A stretch of DNA of 9,729 bases. Origin: Planctomycetota bacterium (GTDB lineage: Bacteria; Planctomycetota; SZUA-567). This document shows, piece by piece, positions 1-6,455 of the stretch. The notes beneath the pieces were generated by a model. That model did no database searches, had not been told where the DNA came from, and saw only the letters and a program-made list of their open reading frames with translations. The stretch is taken from contig JAJBTL010000040.1 in the NCBI GenBank assembly GCA_020860865.1, positions 1-9,729 of the forward strand, given 5' to 3'. A program made the translations under genes and the position numbers. Position 1 is the stretch's first letter, and each line of letters begins with the position of its first letter.

Positions 1-123
1 ATCCTGAACCTGTCCTATGTCTCGGCTGAAATTCTTCACACCCTGGCCGGTTCGTTCGGCCTCGTCCTCGTCGCCCCGATCACGGCGGTGATCGGCAGTC
101 TCCTGTATGTCCGCCGGACATGA
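1..123 (+). CDS. YibE/F-like membrane protein, C-terminal fragment
   Basis: The window opens inside this gene. Frame 1 reads 40 codons to a TGA at 121-123. The tail is mostly hydrophobic: residues of the form SAEILHTLAGSFGLVLVAP run into ITAVIGSLLYV and a basic end (RRT), as expected for a last transmembrane helix finishing on the cytoplasmic side. From memory, the pattern E-I-L-x-T-L-A-G-S-x-G-L-V-L-x-x-P-x-T-A is typical of the C-terminus of YibE/F family proteins, predicted multi-pass membrane proteins of unclear function. The gene converges on the leftward sugar operon and shares the hairpin at 131-168. Nothing links it functionally to rhamnose use. The family call rests on 40 residues, so it is tentative; any polytopic membrane protein with a similar tail is the alternative. 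Confidence 0.6.
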   Translation: MLNLSYVSAEILHTLAGSFGLVLVAPITAVIGSLLYVRRT

Positions 124-130
124 TAAAAAG

Positions 131-168
131 AAAACCCCGGCCAGGGCGGTCCCGGCCGGGGCGGTTTT
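131..168. terminator. bidirectional Rho-independent terminator
   Basis: A perfect 8-bp GC stem (CCCCGGCC at 135-142 with GGCCGGGG at 154-161) encloses an 11-base loop. AAAA lies on the left (131-134) and TTTT on the right (165-168), so transcripts from either strand would have a GC hairpin followed by a short U run. It starts 7 bases after the stop of the rightward YibE/F-like gene. It also lies about 90 bases beyond the stop of the leftward SDR gene, fitting a shared terminator between converging units. The U runs are short, so efficiency is uncertain. Confidence 0.75.
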
Positions 169-258
169 ACACGCACATTGCAAAAATTGAACGACGTACC
201 GCCCAAACCGGAATGACGACAGGCGTCGGTAACGGCGCATTACAACGGGACGGCTTCG

Positions 259-1047
259 TCACGGCGACATGATTTCGCCGCCGGTGAGGTTGACCGCCTG
301 GCCGGTCATGTACGACGACTCATCGCTGGCGAGGAAGGTGGCGAGGTTGGCGATGTCCTCCACGTCGCAGCCCCGGCCGAGCGGCACCCGTTTCCGGTAC
401 CGTTCGAGAACCTGTTCCTCCGTCTCCTGATACTTCACCGCGTACTGTTTCGCCAGATCGACCCAGAGCGGCGTGTCGAGGGCGTTCCCGGGGCAGATGC
501 AGTTGATCCGCACCTTTTTCGGCGCCAGGTCGAGGGCGACGCACTGAACCAGCCCGATAACGCCGAACTTGGACGCGCAGTAGGCATGGTTCCACAAGCC
601 GCCGCGCTTCCCCGACCGCGAGGCGATGACGACCATCGACCCGGGCCGGGGCGCCTCGAGAATATACGGTGTCGCATGCTTGATGCAGAGGAAGGCCCCG
701 GTCAAATTGACGCCGAGGACGAAGTCCCAATCGCGTTTCGGGAAATCGGCGATGTAATGGCTCTTCAGGACCCCGGCATTGTTGACAAGGAGGTCTAGCC
801 CGGATAACCGGTCCGCCGCCGTCTTCATCGCTTCCGCCACCGATTCTTCGGACGTGACGTCCACCGCCACGGCGACGGCCTTCCGGCCGGTGGCGGCGGC
901 GATGTCGGACGCGGCGGCACTGGCGGCGTCGGCGTTAATGTCAAGGATGGCGATGTCGGCACCTTCCCGGGCGTAACGTTCGGCAATGGCCCGGCCGATT
1001 CCCTGGGCTGCTCCGGTAATGACGGCTTTCCGATCGGTGAGGCGCAT
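259..1047 (-). CDS. SDR-family dehydrogenase, sorbitol-6-phosphate dehydrogenase (SrlD/SorD)-like
   Basis: A 262-residue classical short-chain dehydrogenase, the usual length. It shows the dinucleotide-binding TGAAQGIG (residues 11-18), an acidic D36 after beta-2 (suggesting NAD over NADP), NNAG (89-92), a serine in IASRSGKRGG (142-150), and the catalytic Y156-x3-K160 in YCASK. The C-terminal half (LWVDLAKQYAVKY, VPLGRGCDVEDIANL, SYMTGQAVNLTGGEIM) closely follows, from memory, the sorbitol-6-phosphate 2-dehydrogenase (SrlD/SorD) pattern. The ATG at 1047 is supported by AAAGGAG about 6 bases upstream. It is the last gene of the leftward operon, 36 bases after the long dehydrogenase. Two jobs are plausible: oxidation of a hexitol phosphate to a ketose phosphate, as SorD does after SorE, or L-lactaldehyde oxidation, the role of the SDR half (RhaW) in fused RhaEW proteins. 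Family confidence is high; substrate confidence is low. Confidence 0.88.
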   Translation of the reverse strand: MRLTDRKAVITGAAQGIGRAIAERYAREGADIAILDINADAASAAASDIAAATGRKAVAVAVDVTSEESVAEAMKTAADRLSGLDLLVNNAGVLKSHYIADFPKRDWDFVLGVNLTGAFLCIKHATPYILEAPRPGSMVVIASRSGKRGGLWNHAYCASKFGVIGLVQCVALDLAPKKVRINCICPGNALDTPLWVDLAKQYAVKYQETEEQVLERYRKRVPLGRGCDVEDIANLATFLASDESSYMTGQAVNLTGGEIMSP

Positions 1048-1083
1048 GGGCGCTCCTTTATGTCGCCTGATTATTCAGGACAA

Positions 1084-2781
1084 TCACTCGATTTCCAGGG
1101 CGTTGTCGAGGAACGTCTCCTCGGCCGCCGTCGTCCAGACGTTGCCTGGTTCCAACAGTGGCGCCGCAGCGGCGCAGACGTCCTGGAACTTGTCCATGCC
1201 GGTCAGGGGCAGGTTGGTCACCTGCGGGAAAATGACCGTTTTCCCCGGGAAGCGGTTTTCCTTCACCCCCTTGATCCCGAGCCAGGTGGCCTCGATGCCG
1301 CCTATAGCGGCGAGGCTCATCCGGGTGGCGAGGCGGCCGGATTCAAGTTTCTTGAGGGTGTTCACGATGTCTTCCATACTTGACCCGGACGACCCGATAA
1401 GGCGGGTGTGGAGATGGCGGAAAATTTCCGGGGACAGCTTCGCCTTGGTGCCGATTCCGACCCCGGCGAAGACGTTCAGGATGGACTGCGGGGCCAGGTG
1501 GTCGGCCGCCTCCTCCACCAGCTTCGGTACCGGCGCGTGGACATAGATGTCGTCGAAGCCGTGCCCGCCCGTGGCGTCGGCGATGCGGCCCGGGAGGTCT
1601 TTTTCTACGCCGACATTGAGGCAAATAAGGTTGACGCCGTTCCGTTCCGCCAGCGGCCTCAGCCGGTTATCCATATAGGCCAGCCGTTCCGCCGACAGGT
1701 CGGTGCAGAACAACACGTTCGGCGGCTCCTGGTGTTCAAGGGCGCGCTGGACATGCATCTGACCCATCGGCCCGGCGGCGCCGACCATCCAGGCCCGGCC
1801 GGCCGGTTTCAGATCGGTCCGGGTGTTTTGCCCATACACCCCGTCCGGCGTGGCGCCACCGATATAGCGGGTCAATTCGTAATGGGCCCGGCCGATATCG
1901 ATGGCCGCCTTGACCGGAATGTCGTGGCTGGAAATGAACGACAATACCCCGCCCACCGCCAGGGCCTGATCGCACGCTTCGACCAGTTCCGCATCCGGCG
2001 TGCCGACGAGGAAAATGTCGTCGAAACAACCGCCTTTTTCCTGAGCGGCGACGACGCCCCGGACGCCGCCTTCCCCGAGGGTGACGACCGGTCCCGGCAG
2101 CCCGGTTATGGCGCCGCCGCCGGCGTGGTAGATTTCATACGGCGGATTCGACAAGGCGCCCGTAAAGTCCGCCGCTGCGCCCGCCGCGGCAACGATAAGG
2201 ACGCGCCCGTGCGCCACCGGCGCGGTCCGTTCCGGCAGGTGGTAGGCGGCCTCGACGCAGGCCCACGGTTCGACCAGGGCGGCCTCGGCATAGCCGGTTG
2301 TGTCCTTAATAGGGAGAAGGTAACAGACCCCGTCGTTCTCGAGGACCCACGGCCCGACATAGGCGTACTGGGCCATGGCGCCGCGCTGGACATAACCGAA
2401 CGCCACTTGTTCCCCGTCAACCTTGATGTCGGCCTGTATGATGAACCGTTGGCCAATGGAGAACTTGTTTTTCCAGTTCGACCCGACCCGGACGACAGTC
2501 ATCGCCGCTTCGTGGCCGGCGACGGTCGGGTTGTTCTTTAGATCGCGGCCGGTGATACGGGGGTGGTCGGGTCCGGCCCAGATCAGTTTCGTGTCGGAAA
2601 AGCAGAGCCCGAGGGCGTCGACGCGGAGGAGCACCTCGTCGGCCGTCGGGTCCCGGAGCGGCAGCCGCACCGCTTCGCCGTTCACCCCAAGGTTATCAAG
2701 GCCGGCGCCGTACAATTCCCAGGACAGGTACGATTCGGGAAGCCGGTAATCGACGGAACGGTACCGCTGGTAGGTATTCAT
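1084..2781 (-). CDS. long zinc-type (MDR) dehydrogenase, SorE-like, with duplicated Rossmann-like region
   Basis: 565 residues, against roughly 340-410 for most medium-chain dehydrogenases. The N-terminal catalytic domain (about 1-190) has likely zinc ligands C60 (GLCFSD), H90-E91 (VAGHE) and E171 (VEP). The four-cysteine structural zinc lobe is absent. Two Rossmann-like segments follow: a degenerate one at about 192-310 (GRVLIVAAAGAAADF) and a well-formed one at about 328-465 (AWMVGAAGPMGQ). They share FDDI (253-256 and 409-412) and LVE-x10-LA-type spacing, at an offset of about 155 residues. The pattern GQRFIIQA and GHGFDDIYV resembles L-sorbose-1-phosphate reductase (SorE) from memory. The ATG at 2781 is preceded by AAAAGGAA. 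It sits 70 bases after the PHP gene and 36 before the SDR. A role in reducing a ketose phosphate or lactaldehyde is inference; the substrate is unknown. Confidence 0.85.
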   Translation of the reverse strand: MNTYQRYRSVDYRLPESYLSWELYGAGLDNLGVNGEAVRLPLRDPTADEVLLRVDALGLCFSDTKLIWAGPDHPRITGRDLKNNPTVAGHEAAMTVVRVGSNWKNKFSIGQRFIIQADIKVDGEQVAFGYVQRGAMAQYAYVGPWVLENDGVCYLLPIKDTTGYAEAALVEPWACVEAAYHLPERTAPVAHGRVLIVAAAGAAADFTGALSNPPYEIYHAGGGAITGLPGPVVTLGEGGVRGVVAAQEKGGCFDDIFLVGTPDAELVEACDQALAVGGVLSFISSHDIPVKAAIDIGRAHYELTRYIGGATPDGVYGQNTRTDLKPAGRAWMVGAAGPMGQMHVQRALEHQEPPNVLFCTDLSAERLAYMDNRLRPLAERNGVNLICLNVGVEKDLPGRIADATGGHGFDDIYVHAPVPKLVEEAADHLAPQSILNVFAGVGIGTKAKLSPEIFRHLHTRLIGSSGSSMEDIVNTLKKLESGRLATRMSLAAIGGIEATWLGIKGVKENRFPGKTVIFPQVTNLPLTGMDKFQDVCAAAAPLLEPGNVWTTAAEETFLDNALEIE

Positions 2782-2851
2782 ACGATTTCCTTTTCAGAAC
2801 GAAGGCGCGCAACCCCTCTGGAACGGTGCGGCAAAAACACGGGACGACTCG

Positions 2852-4207
2852 TTATGCAAGAGCGCCAAGGATATCTTCCGGCGTGGCATCGAGCGGAATG
2901 TCACCCGGTGCCGGTGGCCGGTACGGATCGACAAGGCGGCCGACCCTGGCGTAAAACGCGTTCGCCCCGGTCGGATCGTTTTGGAAGGCGGCGGCGGCCC
3001 AGTCGCTCACGAGGCCCATCCGCGCCGCGTTTTCGAGAACCGTGTGGCCGTACACGATGTAGGCCGCGTCCATGAAATCGGCGACATAAGGCGCCAGTTC
3101 CGGGGCGTCGAAGTCGTCGACGAACTTCTGTCCGGGCGCGTTCAGTTCGGTTCCGGCCGCCACCGGGATATGGCGGCGACGGGCGGCATTCATGAATTTT
3201 TCCAAGGCCGCCAGCTTCCGTTTCTTCAGCACCGGATCGGAAAAATTCCAGTTGCGGTCCGGCATGATGTTGGCGATGCGGGCGCCCCAACGGATGGCGT
3301 CGTCGAACAGTTCGTCCGGATTCGACTCGCCGACGGACAGCCCGTCCACCCACGGGAGACAGGGAATGGCGCCGACGTCCCGGACGGTCTTGAAGACGTC
3401 CCGCACCGCCGGGAACGACCCGGAATCCGGTTGGGTATAGCCGGGACCGCCCTTTTTCATCAACTTCGATTTGATGGTGGTCTGGAGCGCCGCCGGGTCG
3501 TGGATTATCTTCTCCGCCGCCGCCGCGTCGACACCGAGGACCTGTGCCCAGTACGCCGCCAAGGCCTGGTCGTCCGGGAACCGTTCCCGCGCCTTCGCGT
3601 CGTAGGCGGCGCACAGGTGCCGTTCCGTCGGGTTGCCGGACGGGGTGAGGGGGATAACGTCCCGGTCATAGTCGAGTTCGACCGGCGATGTGGCCGGATT
3701 GACTTTTTTCAGCATCGCCACATTCCGCGCCTGCGACTGCGTCTTCAGGCTGGCGATGAAAGAGGCGGCGGGAGAGCCTGGTTCGGGCAGGCGGGCAAAG
3801 CCCATCCCCATGACGTAGAGAATCCCCGGTTCGCCCGGGCTCGACACTTCCCGGTCGAAATAGGTCGAGGCGAAAGACCGCGTCTCCAGGGAGACGGTGG
3901 TGCGGATACCGAGGGTCCGGCCGGCGGCGAGGGTTTCGTCGAGGCTGTCCAGAACGTCGAAGTCGTTGACGCCGACAACGGCGAGGCCGCGCCGCCGCGC
4001 TTCCCAGACAATGCGGGACGGCGAGTAGCCGCGGGCGGAATAGGAATGGAAGGAGTGGAGATGGACGTTCGAAATATTCTCCGGCGCCGGTGGGGTCAGT
4101 TCGCCTTCGGCGATTTCCCTGGCGATTTCCTTGACGGCGGCGAGGCGGACGGCCGGGTCGAAGGAATCGAGGTTCCGTAGGAGAATGTCGGATACATTCG
4201 TGTCCAT
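2852..4207 (-). CDS. PHP-domain protein, predicted metal-dependent phosphoesterase or hydrolase
   Basis: 451 residues from the ATG at 4207, chosen because GAGGAG (4214-4219) lies 6 bases upstream. The frame stays open further upstream, but only in antisense-like, arginine/proline-rich sequence overlapping the regulator. After a short helical N-terminus, PHP metal-binding signatures appear: H49-x-H51 with H54 (NVHLHSFHS), D82 and D84 (VGVNDFDVLDS), E108 (SLETR), E354 (AAGTELNAPG) and H388 (VYGHTVLE). The PHP fold binds two or three divalent metals and usually cleaves phosphate esters; it also occurs in polymerases and histidinol phosphatase. Residues about 140-270 form an insertion-like segment I cannot assign. 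No signal peptide is visible, so it is probably cytoplasmic. Its place between the regulator and the SorE-like enzyme suggests a sugar-phosphate or related substrate, but the substrate is unknown. Confidence 0.82.
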   Translation of the reverse strand: MDTNVSDILLRNLDSFDPAVRLAAVKEIAREIAEGELTPPAPENISNVHLHSFHSYSARGYSPSRIVWEARRRGLAVVGVNDFDVLDSLDETLAAGRTLGIRTTVSLETRSFASTYFDREVSSPGEPGILYVMGMGFARLPEPGSPAASFIASLKTQSQARNVAMLKKVNPATSPVELDYDRDVIPLTPSGNPTERHLCAAYDAKARERFPDDQALAAYWAQVLGVDAAAAEKIIHDPAALQTTIKSKLMKKGGPGYTQPDSGSFPAVRDVFKTVRDVGAIPCLPWVDGLSVGESNPDELFDDAIRWGARIANIMPDRNWNFSDPVLKKRKLAALEKFMNAARRRHIPVAAGTELNAPGQKFVDDFDAPELAPYVADFMDAAYIVYGHTVLENAARMGLVSDWAAAAFQNDPTGANAFYARVGRLVDPYRPPAPGDIPLDATPEDILGALA

Positions 4208-4213
4208 ATGTCG

Positions 4214-4219
4214 CTCCTC
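4214..4219 (-). promoter_or_regulatory. Shine-Dalgarno site fixing the PHP gene start
   Basis: GAGGAG on the minus strand, 6 bases before the ATG at 4207. It supports that start over upstream in-frame codons reaching back to about 4624, which would put over 130 low-complexity residues inside the regulator gene. Confidence 0.8.
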
Positions 4220-4272
4220 GGCCCGGGACGGTCGTGCCGCCGGGCGGTTTTCCAGGCGCGCGCCGACCGGCG

Positions 4273-5027
4273 TCAGCACACGAGCTGGATTTCGTTTTTC
4301 CGGAAAAAGTCTATCCAGCGCCGGTTCGGCACCGCGTCCGTAATGACGTACTCGATGTCCGAAAAGTCCAGCGTCTTCGCAAACACCACCTGGTCGAACT
4401 TGGTGGAGTCGACGAGGAGGACGCGGTTCTTGGCCTGCCGGGCCATGCCTGTTTGACCATCGCCTCGGGCTCGTTCGACTCGGTGATCCCGTGTTCGCGG
4501 TCGATACCTTTGCAACTGAACACCGCCACATCGACGCAGTAGGTGGCGATGGTCCGGCAGGCGGCCGGGCCGACCAGGCTCTGGGAATGGGCCCGGAGAT
4601 TGCCGCCGGTGGAGATAAGTTCAAATGAACTGGAACTGAAATCGTTCAGGATACGTGTCGAATTGGTGACGACGGTCAGGTCCTTCCGCGACCGGAGGAG
4701 GTCGAAGAGGGCGAGGACGGTACTACTCGAATCCGCCATCAACGACGCCCCGTCCGTCACCAGCCCGGCCGCCTTCCGGGCGACGACCTGCTTCAGTTCG
4801 TAGTTTTCCGCCGTCCGTTTGGCAAACGACAGGTCCTCGTTCCCCGGCTGGAGAAGGACGGCGCCGCCGTGACTGCGTTGAAGATGGCCGCCGGCCTCGA
4901 GCTTTTCTAGATCGCGGCGTACCGTCTCCTGGGTGACCTGGAACGTTTTGGCCAGATCGGCGACATGGATCTTCCGGTCGCGCTGCAACTGGTCGAGGAT
5001 TTTCTGCCTGCGTTCGACTCCTAGCAT
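4273..5027 (-). pseudogene. DeoR-family transcriptional regulator, frameshifted
   Basis: A DeoR/GlpR-type repressor, normally about 250 residues. Residues 1-193 read in one frame. The winged-helix DNA-binding domain (about 3-57) contains VADLAKTFQVTQETVRRDLE and the RSHGGAV hallmark. The sugar-phosphate-sensing domain follows (MADSSSTVLALF, VVTNSTRIL, CKGIDREHGITESNEPEAMVKQ). The typical C-terminus (MARQAKNRVLLVDSTKFDQ, then DIEYVITD) is in another frame, joining at about 4446-4447. Adding one base there restores a 251-residue protein ending at the TGA at 4273-4275. As written, translation runs on to about 4311 with 45 foreign residues (238 aa total), losing part of the effector domain. The start at 5027 is the usual MLxxERRQ. 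It has only a weak Shine-Dalgarno site and lies 13 bases after the aldolase stop, so coupling is likely. Local control by a phosphorylated pathway intermediate is inferred. The defect may be a real mutation or a sequencing error. Confidence 0.88.
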
Positions 5028-5040
5028 TGCCGGTGCCCAA

Positions 5041-6117
5041 TCAGGTGGAGACGTTTCGACGGAATTTCTCAACTTCCCAATTTTCGATAAAGTCGGCCAG
5101 GCGCGGCTCGAGATACGACACGCCGCCGAAAGCCCCGGCATAGCGTTCGACCAGCGCCCCGTCCCAGGCGAATTCGAGGGCAAGGGCGGCCGCCTTCCGG
5201 GTCCGGCCAAGGCCGAGGATCATGTCGCCGACCCGGGCCACCCGGGGGATAATGCCGCTGTCGTCCCGGAACCGGCGGATGGCATCGACCTCGAGAGGGC
5301 CTTCGTAAAAACGCGACCGGGAATAGACAATGTGATCGGGGCTGAGCGGTCCGCCCGGCAACGTGAACCGCCCGGAGGCGGTAAACGCTTCGGCCTCGCC
5401 GCCAAGCGCTTCCCGGAACACGGCCGCCGCCGCCGCCGCTTCGGCCGGCGTCGGGTCGGGGCCGCGTTCGGGTTCGCCCTCCAAGCCGGCGTCGTAGATG
5501 GCGTCAGTCACTTTCGTCATGACGTTCGTGTAGTGGTTCCTGATTCCATCCAGGGTGTCATTGGCGACAAAAACGCCGTGGTTGGCCAGGAAAACTACAG
5601 GCGGCTCATGGCCGCCGTTCGCCCGGGCTTCGGCGAGAAGCTCGCCGACCCGGAGGCTCAAGAGGTAACCGGGTTCAATCGGGTCCAGCCAGAGGGCGGC
5701 GGTGAACAGGACGCGGGCGACGGCTTTTCCATTCCGGCTACAGACAAGGCCGCTCACCACGGTCGGATGCGTGTGGACGACGTAGCGGGCCGAGAATGAA
5801 TTATGCAGCGGCGCCTCGACGGACGGCCGGCCGTCGTGACCGGGCAGTACCGTTCCGGCCATGAACTCGACCACCGCCGCTTCGCGGGCACGGACTTCGT
5901 CCGGGAATTGGGTGGTCTGGAGGGCGGCGACCCGGGCGCGGTCGAGCGGGAGAAAATCCTCCGGTTTCATTTCAGCCAATGTGATGCCGCTTGGCTTGAC
6001 GTAGAGGGTTGAATCGTCCTTCGCCGATGTGTTGCCGCCGCCGCCTTTCACGAAGTCCGGTGTGCCGTAGGCGTGGGACAGGGCGGTAATGGTGGCGAGC
6101 AGGTGCTCCGTTGTCAT
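5041..6117 (-). CDS. class II aldolase, probable L-rhamnulose-1-phosphate aldolase (RhaE-type)
   Basis: Predicted to split L-rhamnulose-1-phosphate into DHAP and L-lactaldehyde. It has 358 residues, longer than E. coli RhaD (about 274). The class II aldolase/adducin fold shows the phosphate-binding loop GGGGNTSAK (25-33), YVKPSG (39-44), the probable catalytic acid E101 (VEAPLH), and zinc ligands H115-x-H117 (HTHP) and H180 (ANHG). Residues about 245-358 (LPGGPLSPDHIVYSRS, VARVGDMILGLGRT) match, from memory, the connector that joins aldolase and SDR domains in bifunctional RhaEW/YuxG proteins. This protein stops where that SDR domain would begin. The ATG at 6117 has TAGGAG 8 bases upstream. 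It is first in the leftward operon and faces rhaB across the control region. L-fuculose-1-phosphate is a less likely substrate given the rhamnose genes opposite. Confidence 0.85.
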   Translation of the reverse strand: MTTEHLLATITALSHAYGTPDFVKGGGGNTSAKDDSTLYVKPSGITLAEMKPEDFLPLDRARVAALQTTQFPDEVRAREAAVVEFMAGTVLPGHDGRPSVEAPLHNSFSARYVVHTHPTVVSGLVCSRNGKAVARVLFTAALWLDPIEPGYLLSLRVGELLAEARANGGHEPPVVFLANHGVFVANDTLDGIRNHYTNVMTKVTDAIYDAGLEGEPERGPDPTPAEAAAAAAVFREALGGEAEAFTASGRFTLPGGPLSPDHIVYSRSRFYEGPLEVDAIRRFRDDSGIIPRVARVGDMILGLGRTRKAAALALEFAWDGALVERYAGAFGGVSYLEPRLADFIENWEVEKFRRNVST

Positions 6118-6206
6118 GTGGCTGCTCCTATGGGGATGGCGTTTTTATGGAGAAAGCTGGAACCCGGCGCGAACGTTTACAACCACTTTTTCCCGATTCT
6201 CATTGC

Positions 6207-6234
6207 AGTATACCACGGTATTTCACATCCGCAA
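6207..6234 (-). promoter_or_regulatory. candidate sigma-70 promoter of the leftward operon
   Basis: On the minus strand a -10 box TATACT (6207-6212, 5 of 6 to consensus) follows a weak -35 TTGCGG (6229-6234) with 16-base spacing. Transcription would start near 6200, about 80 bases before the aldolase ATG. The weak -35 fits a regulated promoter. Confidence 0.5.
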
Positions 6235-6247
6235 CCGATACTCACAT

Positions 6248-6265
6248 AAAAACAGGAAAAAACAG
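6248..6265. promoter_or_regulatory. candidate operator: AAAAACAG direct repeats, 10-bp period
   Basis: AAAAACAG occurs at 6248-6255 and 6258-6265, exactly one helical turn apart. It lies upstream of the leftward promoter's -35. The core (R)AAACA matches the repeat at 6437-6455. DeoR-family repressors often bind repeated A-rich half sites, so this is a candidate site for the local regulator; the A-rich composition makes chance a real alternative. Confidence 0.4.
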
Positions 6266-6287
6266 AATTTTTCCAGTGGTTTCCCGG

Positions 6288-6350
6288 CCGGCCGCCAGCG
6301 GTCCAAAGGGTTGGCTCGTTGACACTTACCGGGCCGTCCTTGGCGGCCGG
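6288..6350. repeat. 10-bp inverted repeat in the control region
   Basis: CCGGCCGCCA (6288-6297) is matched perfectly by its reverse complement TGGCGGCCGG (6341-6350), with 43 bases between. The right arm also lies between direct copies of GGGCCGT (6331-6337 and 6352-6358), 21 bp apart. No U tract follows on either strand, so it is not a standard terminator. It could be a looping operator pair or a transcription barrier; in GC-rich DNA it may also be chance. Confidence 0.45.
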
Positions 6351-6374
6351 AGGGCCGTGATGGTGAAAAAATGC

Positions 6375-6391
6375 GGAGAAAATGGGAGAAA
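6375..6391. promoter_or_regulatory. candidate regulator site: GGAGAAA direct repeats, 10-bp period
   Basis: GGAGAAA at 6375-6381 and again at 6385-6391, one helical turn apart, ends 13 bases before the -35 of the rightward promoter. It shares the G/A-rich, 10-bp-phased layout of the repeats at 6248-6265 and 6437-6455 but lacks the ACA core, so it may be unrelated. Confidence 0.3.
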
Positions 6392-6404
6392 CGCGATTAT
6401 TTGA

Positions 6405-6432
6405 TTGACAAAGCAACGGCATGTTGTATTCT
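6405..6432 (+). promoter_or_regulatory. candidate sigma-70 promoter of rhaB-rhaA-rhaM
   Basis: A perfect -35 TTGACA (6405-6410), 16-base spacing, then -10 TATTCT (6427-6432, 4 of 6). The predicted start is near 6439, inside the GAAACAAAG repeats, giving a leader of about 155 bases before rhaB. A consensus -35 overlapped downstream by repeats fits repression by occlusion of the start site. Confidence 0.65.
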
Positions 6433-6436
6433 GAAG

Positions 6437-6455
6437 GAAACAAAGCGAAACAAAG
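6437..6455. promoter_or_regulatory. candidate operator: GAAACAAAG direct repeats at the start site
   Basis: GAAACAAAG at 6437-6445 and 6447-6455, identical copies with a 10-bp period, cover the predicted transcription start of the rhaB operon. The position suits a repressor, and the only regulator gene in the window is the DeoR-type one. Binding is inferred from position and repeat structure only. Confidence 0.5.

Noticed and set aside
1066..1079. CCTGA-TTAT-TCAGG small hairpin between the long dehydrogenase and the SDR
   Set aside because: The 5-bp stem has no U tract and lies immediately ahead of the SDR ribosome-binding site; too small to call a terminator or processing site.
1408..2541. 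377-codon open frame on the plus strand
   Set aside because: It lies wholly antisense to the SorE-like dehydrogenase, has arginine/glycine/proline-rich composition with no recognisable motif, and arises from the GC bias of the true gene.
2981..4180. 399-codon open frame on the plus strand
   Set aside because: Antisense to the PHP gene, with no motifs or Shine-Dalgarno support; the PHP signatures on the minus strand are clear.
4440..4460. Programmed ribosomal frameshift in the regulator
   Set aside because: A -1 shift would be needed, but the sequence around the junction (GTC AAA CAG GC) does not form an X-XXY-YYZ slippery heptamer, and no stimulatory hairpin is evident. DeoR proteins are not known to use one.
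6319..6324. Second TTGACA in the control region, plus strand
   Set aside because: The bases 16-18 downstream are GC-rich (GGCGGC), with no plausible -10 box.
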